A stretch of DNA of 64,000 nt from Montifringilla adamsi (taxonomy: Eukaryota; Chordata; Aves; Passeriformes; Passeridae): positions 1,798,001-1,862,000 of the forward strand of contig JAGGNK010003335.1 in NCBI GenBank assembly GCA_017590115.1. Direction: 5' to 3'. Shown one piece after another: positions 52,201-64,000 of this stretch. A program made the position numbers and the translations under genes. The notes below the pieces were generated by a model. It saw only the letters and a program-made list of their open reading frames with translations, had not been told where the DNA came from and did not search any database. Position 1 is the first letter of the stretch. Each line of letters begins with the position of its first letter.

Positions 52201-54699
52201 CAGCTCTCTGGCATGGTTTGTACTAGTGCACACCTGAAGGGTCGTGCATAGTTTTAAAACCAGGAATGACAAATTTTCTCCCTGAGCTCAATAAGGTTTG
52301 ATCTCCTGTCACACTGTATTCAACTCCTGAATTGTCTCATTTCCTACAGATCTACCAAAAAAGGCAGCTATTTGAGCTTTCTCTTACAAAAGGGAAAACA
52401 CAGCAGGATTTTGATTTTCTGCCCACCTGTTCAGAAGAATTGCCTTAGAGCTTTTTAACCTGAAATTCCTGTAATGCAAAGTACCTTGATTCTTTGCTGT
52501 TAAACCACACCACAGGGACAGCAACAGTTAAATTACAAAATTCTTCAGATTATTTAATCTTAGATGATTTCCCAAAATGTACCAACATCCACAGGTTTCT
52601 CAGGACTACCCTGAGTCTTAAAAGGTACAAGGTAAAAGTGCTCTGACATGCAGCTGCGTCGACCAAGGCTGCAGGCACCTGAGCATCACTCGGATCACCT
52701 CTACAGGACAGTGAGATGCCACCAGGTGCCAGGGATCTCCTCCTGGCAAAGTCTAACAGCCCCTCTCACCAACAGCCTATCAGCAGAACTGGAGCCATGT
52801 ATTAAACAAGAACTGGAAAAGCATCAGCCCAGCTTCTGATTTCACAGCCCAGGCCCAGCTGAGGTCCCACCTTTCACCCCCTGCCCTCCCCATCCCTGCT
52901 GCAGACCCTGTGTGCCCACAGCCAGGTTTGCTTCCCTGGCAGCCTGTCAAACCAACCTCAGCAGGACTGCAAACCTGCTGTCACAAAACAATGGGATGGC
53001 CCATGCCCTGAAGCTAGATGGTATCCCTGCTCATGTTTATTTGCACTAAATTAAACTAGAATGAAAGATTTAGGGAAGGTTTAAAAACGTGTGTTCTATC
53101 TTTCACTACCAGTTGCTACTCTGATCAGGTTTACAAAGGTCCTCCCTGACACTGGGTTCAGAGCGTGCCCTAACACACATCTTCCTCCACATTCCTCAAA
53201 CTTGCATTTCTACAGCCATGTTACCACTATCTGTTGCTTTTTGCTGGGTTACAGACAGAATGTGTAAGCACAGCACACAGAGCACTGTAGCAAATTCACA
53301 AACCCACATCTCAGCTGCAGCAATTTGAAATATGACTTGTAAAAGGCAAATGTTTCAATCATTTAAAATTTAAAACACAGTGATAGAGTTCAATGCTCAG
53401 TGTGTAAATCCAAGTTCACTCCCCTGCAGGGAACAGGCATCTTATGACCTGAGCTGATGAGAAATCCCCCATCAACTGGGTTTCAGGCAGTGGTAATTAC
53501 TTGGCAGAGAAATTCTTTCCTGTATGGCAGAGGACAATTTCAGCTCATACAAGCTCATGGTCCACCAGATGATGGGTAAGTATTGTGTCACACAGTTCTT
53601 CTACTGTGGACCACCAGACTCTTCAAAACCTTGTGGATTTTCAGGGGCAGTTTCCCTGGTAGCACTACTGGAAGATGACTCAGACACAAAGCTCGTCAGG
53701 GCCACGTGTATCCAGGTGTATTTCTATGTGCACAACAAGTGTCATGTGATAAGAGTTATCAGAATGTGTTTGATTATTGTCCTCTAGCAGTGGTGAGCAG
53801 GTAATGATTCTGCGACGGCTCAGTACACATGGCTAAATAAGGCACCCATTTAGTCATTTGTGTCATTTTTGAATCACTAGCCAAGGACACACAGGAAATT
53901 TTATAAGCCTGCATTAGGCCTATTAGATTTCTCACCTGTCTTCATCCTCTGAACAAAATAAGGATGCCAGGAAAGCATTTCTAATTTAAGCTTTCATTGA
54001 CTTCTATGAAGGTTAAAGAAACACCTTGGAACAACTCTGTTACTGGCCCTTCTCAACCACATTCCTAAAACTGAACCCCAAGATGAGTTCCAAAGCCCTG
54101 GCTGGCAGCAGGTTACATTTGTGTACAGTACACACAAGGATTATTCCTGGAATGCAGAACACTCCTTGAAATCTTGTAAAACTGGACAATCATTCACGTC
54201 CATGTGTAACAAAAAACCCATCTAAGTAAACGGAGTGAAGGCAAAGTCCTGACATCCCACCAACAATGGAAGCCCCTTGAATTGATCGCTGGAGCAAGGG
54301 GAAGAAAGGAACACAGATTCAGAAATCACCCTTTCTGCCCCACAACAAGGAAAACACTCACTGTCAGATGGGGAAGTGTGTGAAATTTATCAACAATAAA
54401 CTGCATAGTTCAGATTGCTGGAATTTCCAACCAGGAAATTCGCTAGGATGGATTTTTGAGTTCCCGTTTCTGGGAACTTCAGCTAACAAAACATTAAACA
54501 AGAAAGTTAAAAACTTCTAAATTTCAGTCGTGATCCTTGAAGTTGAGCTTCCTGCACATCCAAGCTCCCGTGCACTGGCTCACCATGACTGCCTCAAGCA
54601 TGGAACTACAACATGCTAGGACAGAGCGCTGCTTGGAAATGACCCCGGTATTAAGCAGCACCCTGTTTTCTGTTTTTTCCACTTTTTTAAGTGAACGCT

Positions 54700-56250
<1,551 letters not shown>

Positions 56251-56754
56251 GTGTAGGGCTGCAGCTATTGAAACAGCAGAATGGAGCAGGGATCCCTGCC
56301 AAGCACCGGGGTGGAAAAGGAAACTGGAGGATGGGAAGAGGGGAGCCTCGAAGGGCTGGAGAGGAAAAGTAAAAGTGAAAAAGACAATTAGAAATAACAT
56401 CTCACTTTTGTGGCAGATTTTGTGGGATTTTTTTCTATCAGGCGTTCTGACAGCCTGCTGGGAGTCAGAACTGCAAATTCTCTGGAGGCCGAAACAGAAT
56501 GTGGTAGCAGTTGGCTGATGAAGTGGTTGAGCAGGGAAGAAAATGAAGACAAATAAAACTGAAAGTGAGGCATTTGGAAAATAACCTGGTTTAACCCCAT
56601 TTTATCTGAAGCCAGACTTCGTATGGGCTACTAAATAAGTAGCTTTTATGAACAGTACTCTACACAAGGTTTTTAAATTAATAATAAGTGAAGACTAAAT
56701 GAATAAAAACTGTTTATGTCCACAACTCCAAGCGGTCACTGTGGTTTCTCTCCA
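56251..56754. other. Spacer between WWC1 promoter island and minisatellite
   Basis: Composition drops from the CpG island to AT-leaning DNA by about 56380. No exon, transposon or RNA gene was recognised. Confidence 0.6.
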
Positions 56755-57195
56755 GGGAGCACTGGGAGTGCTGGGTGCGCTGGGAGCAGTGGGGACACTG
56801 GGTGCGCTGGGAGCAGTGGGAGCCCTGGGAGCGGTGGGATCACGGGGAGCAGTGGGAGCGCTGGGAGCAGTGGGAGCAGTGAGAGCGCTGGGAGCAGTGG
56901 AAGCAGTGAGAGCTTTGGGAGCAGTGGGAGCAGTGGGAGCAGTGGGAGCGCTGGGAGCAGTGGGAGCACTGGGAGCCCTGGGAGCCCTGGGAGCAGCGGG
57001 AGCCCTGGGAGCAGCGGGAGCACTGGGAGCAGTGGGAGCCCTGGGAGCACTGGGAGCAGCGGGAGCCCTGGGAGCAGTGGGAGCCCTGGGGACACTGGGA
57101 GCAGCGGGAGCCCTGGGAGCACTGGGAGCCCTGGGAGCCCTGGGAGCAGCGGGAGCCCTGGGAGCAGTGGGAGCACTGGGAGCCCTGGGAGCAGT
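56755..57195. repeat. Minisatellite: 49 tandem 9-bp G-rich units
   Basis: Exactly 441 bp made of 49 units of nine bases in unbroken register, consensus GGGAGCAGT with frequent variants GGGAGCCCT, GGGAGCACT, GGGAGCAGC and GGGAGCGCT. The plus strand carries a GGG run nearly every nine bases with 6-nt spacers, giving G-quadruplex potential. Because nine is a multiple of three and no unit contains a stop, several reading frames on both strands stay open across it and encode artificial Gly-Ser-Pro, Gly-Ala-Leu, Ala-Pro-Arg or Leu-Leu-Pro repeats. They have no gene context and are not called as proteins. It lies about 1.4 kb upstream of the WWC1 start codon. Confidence 0.97.
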
Positions 57196-59235
57196 GCCGC
57201 TCCAGCGAGCAGACCCTGGCAGCGCCGGCAGTCCTGGACCCGCGCCAGCCCAGGGCACTGCATTTCTGCGGGGCACGGGGCTACTCACTGCGGCTGATAG
57301 TTTCTCTTTTCTGCTTTTAATTTTGTGGATAATGGCGTTTCTCTCTTTGTAAAACTCTCAGCAAAGTGCTCAAGAATTTCAAAAGGGGAAATGTGGCAAT
57401 AGACAAAAAATCAGCAGCAACCAATGCTTTTAAATATTACAAGAGAAGTAAACAGCAAAGTCATAACAAATTATTGTGTATTTTCATGGTTCTGTATTTG
57501 AGGTCTTATTCTAGCACAGAGGTACTTACAAAAGGCATGTTTATTTTAAAGCTTTTTTTTTTTTCAAATTTTTGAAGCATATTTAGAGCATATAGCAAAA
57601 GGCTTTATGAAAAGAAGCTGACAAAATACCCTTTCTTTTCCAGATGTCATCAACTCTATTTAGGAAGAAAGTAATTGTTTACATTTTTAAAATGTAATTG
57701 CTTTTGAAATAAATACCTCAGAAAATATTTGCAGGTAGTTCTGACTCAAGTCAAAAGATTTTATTTGTCCACTCCTCTTTATTCATTAACTCAGAGAAAA
57801 AGCCCAACCTGTCATTGAACCATATGAATTTATAAATGTAATCAGGAATGTGCATATGGTGACTTACTCCCTTTTACCACTTGCATTCACAACAAAGGAA
57901 TTCAGCGTTATCAGAGTCTGTTTGAACTGTAAAACAATAAACAAACAGGTGATTGTTTTCTCATGAGCAAATAAGAAGGTTTGGTTTGTAGGTAAGCTCT
58001 TAGCTATGTGAAAAGGAAGAGCAGAGCAGAGAACAAAGTCTGCAGAAAACTATTTTTTTTTTGCCCTGGGGTCAACATCTCCAGCATGACCTAATGTGCT
58101 GCAGCTCCCAATCCCACCAGAGTCCACAACAGGCTGGTTACAAGCTGCCCAGTAACAGGAGCTGCCTTTATCTGCTGCTGGTCTATTTTAGAGGAGCTGG
58201 CTGCTTGATACTCGGGTTTCTTTTTTCCTAATACATTCAAAGTGTCTAATTTTGTACTTGACACCTGAAGCTCTATTCTTAATTGAGTGCAAATAACAAA
58301 ACTCAAAGGTGAAAAGTGGCTGAGGCACGGTATTGGTCTCTTAACCAACACCTTCAGATAGCTGAACTGAAATAGGAGGAAAAAGGGGGTTAAATTCAAT
58401 TACCAGAAAGCAATTACATTAGCTAAAATACTACATTTTATTTAAAATTTCCAGTATTTTTCAACTTGGAACACAGTATCATTTCTGTGGAGACCTCCCT
58501 TACTGTTCTAGAAAGCCTCTTCCCTATCCTGCCCACCCCAAAACTGTATGTCAATATTTTTCCGTTTCCAAATGGAATTTTATTTTTTAGAAAGGTCAAA
58601 AACCGAGTTTGGAGCAATGGAATGTTGCATTGTGGAAGTAACCTGAAGCCTTCCTGCTTTCAGAAGCTGTTTCCAGCCCAGCAGGAAGAGCAGAGGTGCC
58701 CTGGAGGCAGGGAAGAGGGCACACAACCTGCTGTACTTTCAGTACCAACATAAAAGGGATTTTCTGTAAGCACTGGCAAAGCCACTTCATTGTTTTCTTT
58801 CAATCTACTCCTTAAAACACCCATTGCTGGAGGCCTTAAACAAAAAGAAAAGGCAGCTGACATCCGCAAAGCCATCCTGTTGCTGAGGCAGGTGCTGGCT
58901 GCACCATGCCCAGTGTCCGGCTGGCCCCAGCACCCCTCGTTCCAGACGAGGCATCTGTCCCTGTGTCCCTGTGTCCTTGTGCTCAGGGCACAGGGAGCGT
59001 GTGGCACAGGGCTGCCCCACACAGGGCAGGGTGGCCGAGGAGGGACATGAGGGACGGGGAGGTCACAGCTTCCTGTGGCCAGGTGACCATTAAATACTGG
59101 CCATTGAATAGGACCAGTACAGCAGCTGGGTTTCCCAGTACACCAGAAAACCCGCTGGTTGGATTCCTGTATGTTTTGTCTTCTTCAAAGTGGTCATAAG
59201 AGGTTTCTGACTGGTTTGTTTGTGAAACGAGACGC
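57196..59235. other. Intergenic DNA upstream of WWC1
   Basis: AT-rich at first (57300-58450, including poly(T) runs near 57553 and 58052), becoming more GC-rich after 58650. A short CCCTGTGT-type repeat lies near 58956-58981. No gene or recognisable mobile element was seen. Confidence 0.6.
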
Positions 59236-59300
59236 AATAGAACCACATAGACTCATTGAGGCTGGAAAAGACCTTTAAGGTGGTCAGGTCCCCAGTGGTG
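59236..59300 (-). mobile_element. CR1-like LINE 3'-end fragment
   Basis: The plus strand reads ACATAGACTCATTGAGGCTG and then GAAAAGACCTTTAAGGTGGT. This is the reverse complement of the typical avian CR1 3' terminus (ACC-ACCTTAAAGGTCTTTTCC-AGCCT-AATGA-TCTATG). The element points in the minus direction. Similarity beyond about 59300 is unclear, so the true element may be longer. Confidence 0.7.
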
Positions 59301-60449
59301 GGGCCATCACACAGGGCTGACCCGGGCTGAGCTACTGCACTCTGTGGGATAGTCCCCAGCCACTCCTGACTCAGGGCTCTACCAAGCCACGGGTCAATAT
59401 TTACACTGGTGCAAATGTTCAGGCCATCGCCTGCCATGGGCAAGGCTGGCCCTAACAGGGCAGCATCCTTGCCAGCATCCTTAACAGGGCAGGAAACCCT
59501 CTGTCAGCCGAGCTCTGCCTCGGAAGGACAGGATACATTGCAGGACACCTTTGACAGCTCTTGTGATTGCTGTCACAAACACGTCACCTGGCTACAGGTT
59601 TACTCTGTGCTGCCTTCCCGATCCTTGGCACTTTGTACACCTGCATCAAGATCTTTATCTTTCAGCAAACAAGACTGCAGCGAGGGAATAAATTCCTGAC
59701 TATGACCTTTGGGTGCTCAGATTTTTTTTTCACCTATGAACAAAACAGTAAAATGTGGATTTTTACCCCAAAATAACTCTTATCTCTGTTGCTTTATTGA
59801 GCCCTTTTGTGCCTACTGGAAGCACTGCCATCATGCCTCGACATTGCTGGGAAGTCCAGGTGTCTGTGTTCCTAGAGTGTGTGGATCTGCCTTGTCACAG
59901 GCTCTAGGAGATGAGCGTGTCTGTGAATCTTCTCCCTTGCAATAGCTGGGAACTGCTTGGCCCATCTGGGAGACCACCCCAGTGAAACCAGAGCTCTTCA
60001 TGCCCGACTGTCCCCTGCGGGGCATCAGCAGCTCTCGGCAACTGCCACCCAGGTGCCATCCAGGTGTCACCCAGGAGCCAGCCAGCCCTCAGGAGTGGCC
60101 GTGGGGCTGGCACTGAGCTCCTCAGCAGAGGCAGGCAGGTCTGCCCTCGGCTGCCAGCCCTGGCCCTGTGGATGGGAACGACGAATGGGACCAGTCACTC
60201 CTTGTTATAAAAGTTTAAAGATAATGATTAATTAATTTCCATCAACCTGTCATGGAGATCACGTCTGGCAGAAAAATGAATTGGTTTGGTATATATTGCT
60301 TTTATCACTGGCTCGTTATTTGCTCAGAAGTCAGAGAGAACTCCTCCCACCAGCGGGATTGTCCTGGTCACATATCAACTCCCGAGCCTCCACCTTTCTG
60401 CCCTGCGAATGAGAACTTTGGCATTCCTGCCAGCATGACGAGTGGCTGC
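59301..60449. other. Intergenic DNA, no gene recognised
   Basis: Mixed-composition sequence between a CR1 remnant and a GC-rich island. It may include older parts of the CR1 copy on its left side. Small imperfect local duplications occur (for example AGCATCCTT twice near 59465-59485). Open frames are short and unrecognisable. Confidence 0.55.
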
Positions 60450-60910
60450 CCGAGCGAGCGGCCCCTGGCACCCGGCGGTGTCCCGCAGCAGCGGGCGGGA
60501 CGGCGGGACACGCACCGGGCACGGCGCTCATCGCACCGAGCGTGACAAGCGCCCTTCGCTGCGCACGAGAAGGGAATTCCTGCTCGGGGGCACCTTGTGA
60601 CAGAAATGTGCCCGTTGCGGTGACACTGGTAACGCACCCTGAGCTGCACAAACGCCCCGGTGCCACCACGGTCCCCAAATCCAGCGGGGAGGGATCGGCG
60701 GAGCGGAGCGGCACAGCCGCCGCTGGCCCCGCCGTGTGCCGGAGCCGGGGCAGGGCGAGCCGAGAGACCCGGCTTAGCCAGCACGGTTTGCGTGTCTAAC
60801 CTGGCAGGGGGGGCTTTTCTCGCCTCACCCTGCGGTGCGAGGGCAGCGCGCTGCAGGTGGGGTTTCTGTGGTCCGGCAGGGCGGAGGAGCAGGGCCAGCG
60901 GCCGGGCTGG
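60450..60910. promoter_or_regulatory. Second CpG-rich island, about 5 kb upstream of WWC1
   Basis: Dense CpG from about 60450 (CGAGCGAGCGGCCCC, GGGCGGGACGGCGGGACACG) to about 60910 (GGAGCGGAGCGGCACAGCCG, GAGCCGGGGCAGGGCGAGCC). It may be a distal promoter, an upstream non-coding first exon of WWC1 or the promoter of an unannotated transcript. No protein start with family support is present. GC-rich open frames cover it on both strands and are not called. Confidence 0.4.
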
Positions 60911-60922
60911 GGCAGCGCTGGT

Positions 60923-61044
60923 GGCACTGCCTGGCCAAGGGACAGGGGCCATCGTCCCTCTGTGGCACTGCCTGGCCAAGGGACAGGGGCCATCGTCCCT
61001 CTGTGCCACTGCCTGGCCAAGGGACAGGGCCATCGTCCCTCTGT
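60923..61044. repeat. 41-bp tandem repeat, three copies
   Basis: Copies at 60923-60963 and 60964-61004 are identical. The third, at 61005-61044, has one substitution and lacks one G. Each unit starts GGCACTGCCTGGCCAAGGGA and ends CATCGTCCCTCTGT. The near identity points to recent expansion. It adjoins the CpG-rich island. Confidence 0.97.
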
Positions 61045-61389
61045 GTGGGAAGCGGCCGGGCCAGGAACACCGGGCTGTCCCCGCGGGCAGGCTGCTGCTG
61101 CTGGGACAGGAGCCAGGTGCCTTGGCAGCCTGTCCTGCTGCCTGGCAGTCTGTCCAGCAGCACGTCCGCAGCTGCCGAGGGGTGCCTTGGGGGTCGGTGG
61201 AGCAGGGTCAGGTCCGGGAGAACCAAAAAGACCACGGACATCCCTGTGAGCTGCGGGGATGCAGCCCGGAGAGAAGAGGGAGCTGGCTGATGGCCCTGCC
61301 AGGCTGTTCCCTGCTGGCTGGCAGTGCCATGGCAACTGGGGGAGGTTCGAGGCAGAGCAGCTGATGAACTAGAGGGTCTTCTGCCACCC
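61045..61389. other. GC-rich intergenic DNA between tandem repeat and CR1
   Basis: GC-rich sequence with declining CpG density. Open frames from the adjacent repeat run into it by chance. No gene was recognised. Confidence 0.5.
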
Positions 61390-62030
61390 AGGGGCACAGG
61401 CTGGAGAAAGGGGCTGCTGGGAGCCTCACGAGGATCAGCAAAGGAAGTTCAGAGTCCTGTACCTGGGGAGGAACAACCCCAAGCACCAGTAGGAGCTGGA
61501 GGCCAGCCAGGTGTAAAGGTGTCCTTTTTCCAGAAAAGGACCTGCAGGACAAGGAGTTGATCCTGAGCCTGCACTATGTTTTTGTGGCAGAGAGAGCCAG
61601 CAGCACCTTGGGCTGGGTTTGCCAGGGCATCACCGAGGGGCTGAGGAGGTGATCCCTCCCCTGTGCTCAGCACCAGTGAGGTGTGGCTGGAGTGCTCAGT
61701 CTGGTTCTGAGTGAGCAGAATGTACAAGACAGACATGAACGTGCTGGAGAGAGCCCAGCAAAGGGCAGTAAGGTGGTGCCCACTGACATGGCAAAGGAAA
61801 AAGGCAAAGGAAAAAATACAGAGAGTTCTGGTTAAACATAAGAAATACTGATTTGCTGTAAGGCTGAGTGAGCACTGAATAGGTTGCTGGTGCCAACCTT
61901 GAAGATACTCGTATCTCAGCTGGACGTGCTCTTAAAATGGAGTTGTCCTCACCTGTCCTGGGACACTCTGTAACCAAAGAATGAGCTGGACTTCAAGCCC
62001 TCCAGCAGCCTCCACCCACACCAATCCCTG
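61390..62030 (+). mobile_element. CR1 LINE fragment, decayed, plus orientation
   Basis: The plus strand carries segments of the CR1 reverse-transcriptase end and 3' UTR in order: GAGAAAGGGGCTGCTGGGAG, TCCTGTACCTGGGGAGGAAC, GAGGTGATCCCTCCCCTGTG, GTACAAGACAGACATGAACG with CTGGAGAGAGCCCAGC, and then CTGTAAGGCTGAGTGAGCAC further down. Internal deletions, substitutions and broken frames show it is an old, inactive copy. It is opposite in orientation to the CR1 fragment at 27 kb. Borders are approximate. Confidence 0.8.
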
Positions 62031-62839
62031 CTTTTCAATAAGGGCCCTGTGCTAAGTGTGAAAACTCTCCTCTCATGTGCTTTGTTCCAAGGTTTTTAAT
62101 AACCTGCCTTCCCCACCTGGACACAGAGCAAGGCATTGAGATGGGGATGTTTTCTAAAAGATCACTCAGTCTTCACAGGCAAGCAGAAATCAGGTTTTTA
62201 TTCTCTACAGAGAAGTTCTGACAGATAAAAAAGTCTGATTTATTAAGTAGTGCCTATTGAGTCAGTGACTATTGCCAACAACTAAAAATGAGATTACTGA
62301 TTTATAACACTAATATTTCTTAATATTTTCCTTTCATTTATGTGATGGTTGCATCTAGTGGAGTTTGAGGACAGAGAGGTATTTGACACAGTCACAAGGC
62401 CTGGATTTTAGCAGCATAGTCAGTGGCACAGCCCGGAGTCCTGCTGGCCGATTTTCCTTTTGTATGCAACCACCAAATTAGACTAAAGCCTGCCAAAAGC
62501 TGTCATCTAAAGATGAAAAACTTCTGTAAATACAATTTCTCCAATAGCAATGCTGCTGAGCTGCTGCTGCAGAGCACGGACAGCATTACAGAGCACTGCC
62601 TGCCACCTTTGGTACTCATGATGGCTTAACTGCCACTTCCATTGTAAATCCTATTTGTTAAGGATTTATAAATTGGCTGCATTCATTTGCTTGTCTGAAA
62701 GTTGGCACACAGCTCTCTCCCGTGGTGTTTTTACCACATTTTGCTTTATTACTTGCTTTTTTTGTCCTCCTCCTTGTTTCAGAAGTAGCCTTACTGTAAC
62801 TATTAAATCCCCCTAAGATGCTACACAAGTATTTTAATG
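62031..62839. other. Intergenic DNA, no gene recognised
   Basis: AT-leaning unique-looking sequence. No exon, RNA gene or transposon was recognised. Confidence 0.6.
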
Positions 62840-62941
62840 AACAAGGACATGAGGGGAAGACTAACCTGTGACATTAGATGTGTGCTCTTCCGATCTAACA
62901 AGGACATGAGGGGAAGACTAACCTGTGACATTAGATGTGTG
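62840..62941. repeat. Artefactual 45-bp direct duplication around an adapter remnant
   Basis: An identical 45-bp sequence occurs at 62840-62884 and 62897-62941, starting AACAAGGACATGAGGGGAAG and ending ATTAGATGTGTG. The 12 bases between them, CTCTTCCGATCT, complete the 17-base string GTGTGCTCTTCCGATCT at 62880-62896. That string is the 3' end of the common Illumina read-2 sequencing adapter. Extended leftward, 20 of 21 bases match (AGATGTGTG here, AGACGTGTG in the adapter). The duplication is best read as an assembly artefact, not as biology. Confidence 0.93.
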
Positions 62942-64000
62942 TTTTGAAGAGCAACACCCATTCCTGCTGCAGGAGGTGTGGGGAAGCCTGGGCAGGGCTG
63001 GTGGCACCTGCTGAGCTCCAGGTGAACTGGAGCACATGGGTGGGTGCAGGGCATCTGCTGGGCACTGCCTCTTGCCCCTGGTGCAAACCCCACACTCAGC
63101 AGGTTAGAAGAGGCTCCTGGAGCTGGTGGTGGAGAAGGCCGGGCAGCCTGCAGCGTGCTGGCAGGCAGACCCCAAACTGTGTGTGGGAGAGGCTGGCAGG
63201 GTCCAGTCCCTGCCTTCCCTGCCAAGCTGTTTTCTTGCTGGTCATCTGGCTGCATGCCTGCCTTGGGTACCTGAGGTGCCTCCACCTCTGTGGTTTTACT
63301 TATTTTTGGTGATTGTGCTGGAGAGGCTGAGCTGACCCAGTGAGCTGTCAGCCAGCTGAGATTAAAATGACCAACTTAACCCCTGAGTGTGATGGGCCCT
63401 GCTGTGAGGGTGCTGCAAAGCATTCTGTATCTGTGTGACCCAGTCTCAGCTGCTTGTTAAATGCCACTTGCTCTTCCCAGCAGCTCAGGTAATCACCTGC
63501 CAGGTGTTGCTGCTGTAGACACACACAGCTCCAGCTGTGCCCAGCGCTGTGCTGGTTTTAACCCATTTGTGCTGGGTTAGGCAGAAGCAGAGAAGGCTTT
63601 ATGAACGCAGGGGAGGTGGTGCTTTGACACTGGCAATGGTATTTGACTTCCTAGAGCTCTTAGTCATGCTCAAATGTTGCTGTGCTCATTGTGGAGATGA
63701 TAGACATACAGGGGGAGGAAGACAGAATTGTTCTGATATTACTGACCTGACCAAGCAGTAACAGCATGCAATATATGTCTGTATATGGGTACAACCAGCA
63801 GCAGAGCCTCCAGAGACAGACCCTGCCCAGTGCAGCCACCTGCTCATGCTCCTTTACTGCTTTCTGTGGGCCCAAAGTGGCTCTGAGATCTTGCTGTCAA
63901 TTCAGAGATGTGCAGAGTCAAACACCTTTTGCAGCTCTGTCAGCATCTGCTGACCCTCTTCTGTAGCACAGCCCGTGGAACCTGGTGCCACAGAGGAGAA
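62942..64000. other. Intergenic DNA at the window edge
   Basis: Mixed-composition sequence without a recognisable gene. By vertebrate synteny TENM2 would be expected upstream of WWC1, but none of its C-terminal coding sequence is seen before the window ends. Confidence 0.55.

Noticed and set aside
56695..57352. Four overlapping repetitive open frames of 175-217 codons, collagen-like or Ala/Pro/Leu-rich
   Set aside because: They exist only because the 9-bp minisatellite is a multiple of three and has no stop in any unit. Open on both strands at once, with no start context or splice sites.
60923..61044. Direct repeats considered as a CRISPR array
   Set aside because: The copies abut with no unique spacers, and the surroundings are a vertebrate genome. 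It is an ordinary tandem repeat.

Overview
This is vertebrate nuclear DNA, most likely from a bird. Coding DNA is sparse and split into short exons with GT/AG introns. There are CR1-type LINE fragments, a GC-rich CpG-island promoter and a CpG-poor, moderately AT-rich background. The only gene recognised with confidence is WWC1 (KIBRA), an upstream scaffold of the Hippo pathway, on the minus strand. Twelve coding exons were placed by reading splice sites and codon phase. They run from the initiator ATG at 55341 down to a donor at 762/761 and join in one frame for 1,922 nt (640 complete codons plus 2 nt). This covers both WW domains, the coiled coils and the Ser/Pro-rich middle. The C2 domain and the C-terminal (aPKC- and PDZ-binding) part lie beyond base 1.

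Layout from high to low coordinate, in the direction of WWC1 transcription. 57.2-64.0 kb is upstream intergenic DNA with CR1 remnants, a second GC-rich island with a three-copy 41-bp tandem repeat, and an assembly artefact at 62.84-62.94 kb (a duplicated 45-mer around a sequencing-adapter remnant). 56.755-57.195 kb is a minisatellite of exactly 49 nine-bp G-rich units. 54.7-56.25 kb is the WWC1 CpG island, with exon 1 at 55.2-55.3 kb. 25.1-55.2 kb is a ~30-kb first intron containing a CR1 copy and a small internal CpG island at ~38 kb that could be an alternative promoter. 0.76-25.1 kb carries exons 2-12 with introns of 0.33-5.1 kb.

No second protein-coding gene, RNA gene or CRISPR array could be supported. 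No undescribed multi-gene system was found. The most useful observations are the adapter-derived duplication, the perfectly in-register minisatellite upstream of the promoter, the intronic CpG island with a sense-strand splice donor, and a competing donor 5 nt past exon 11 that would create an immediate stop.
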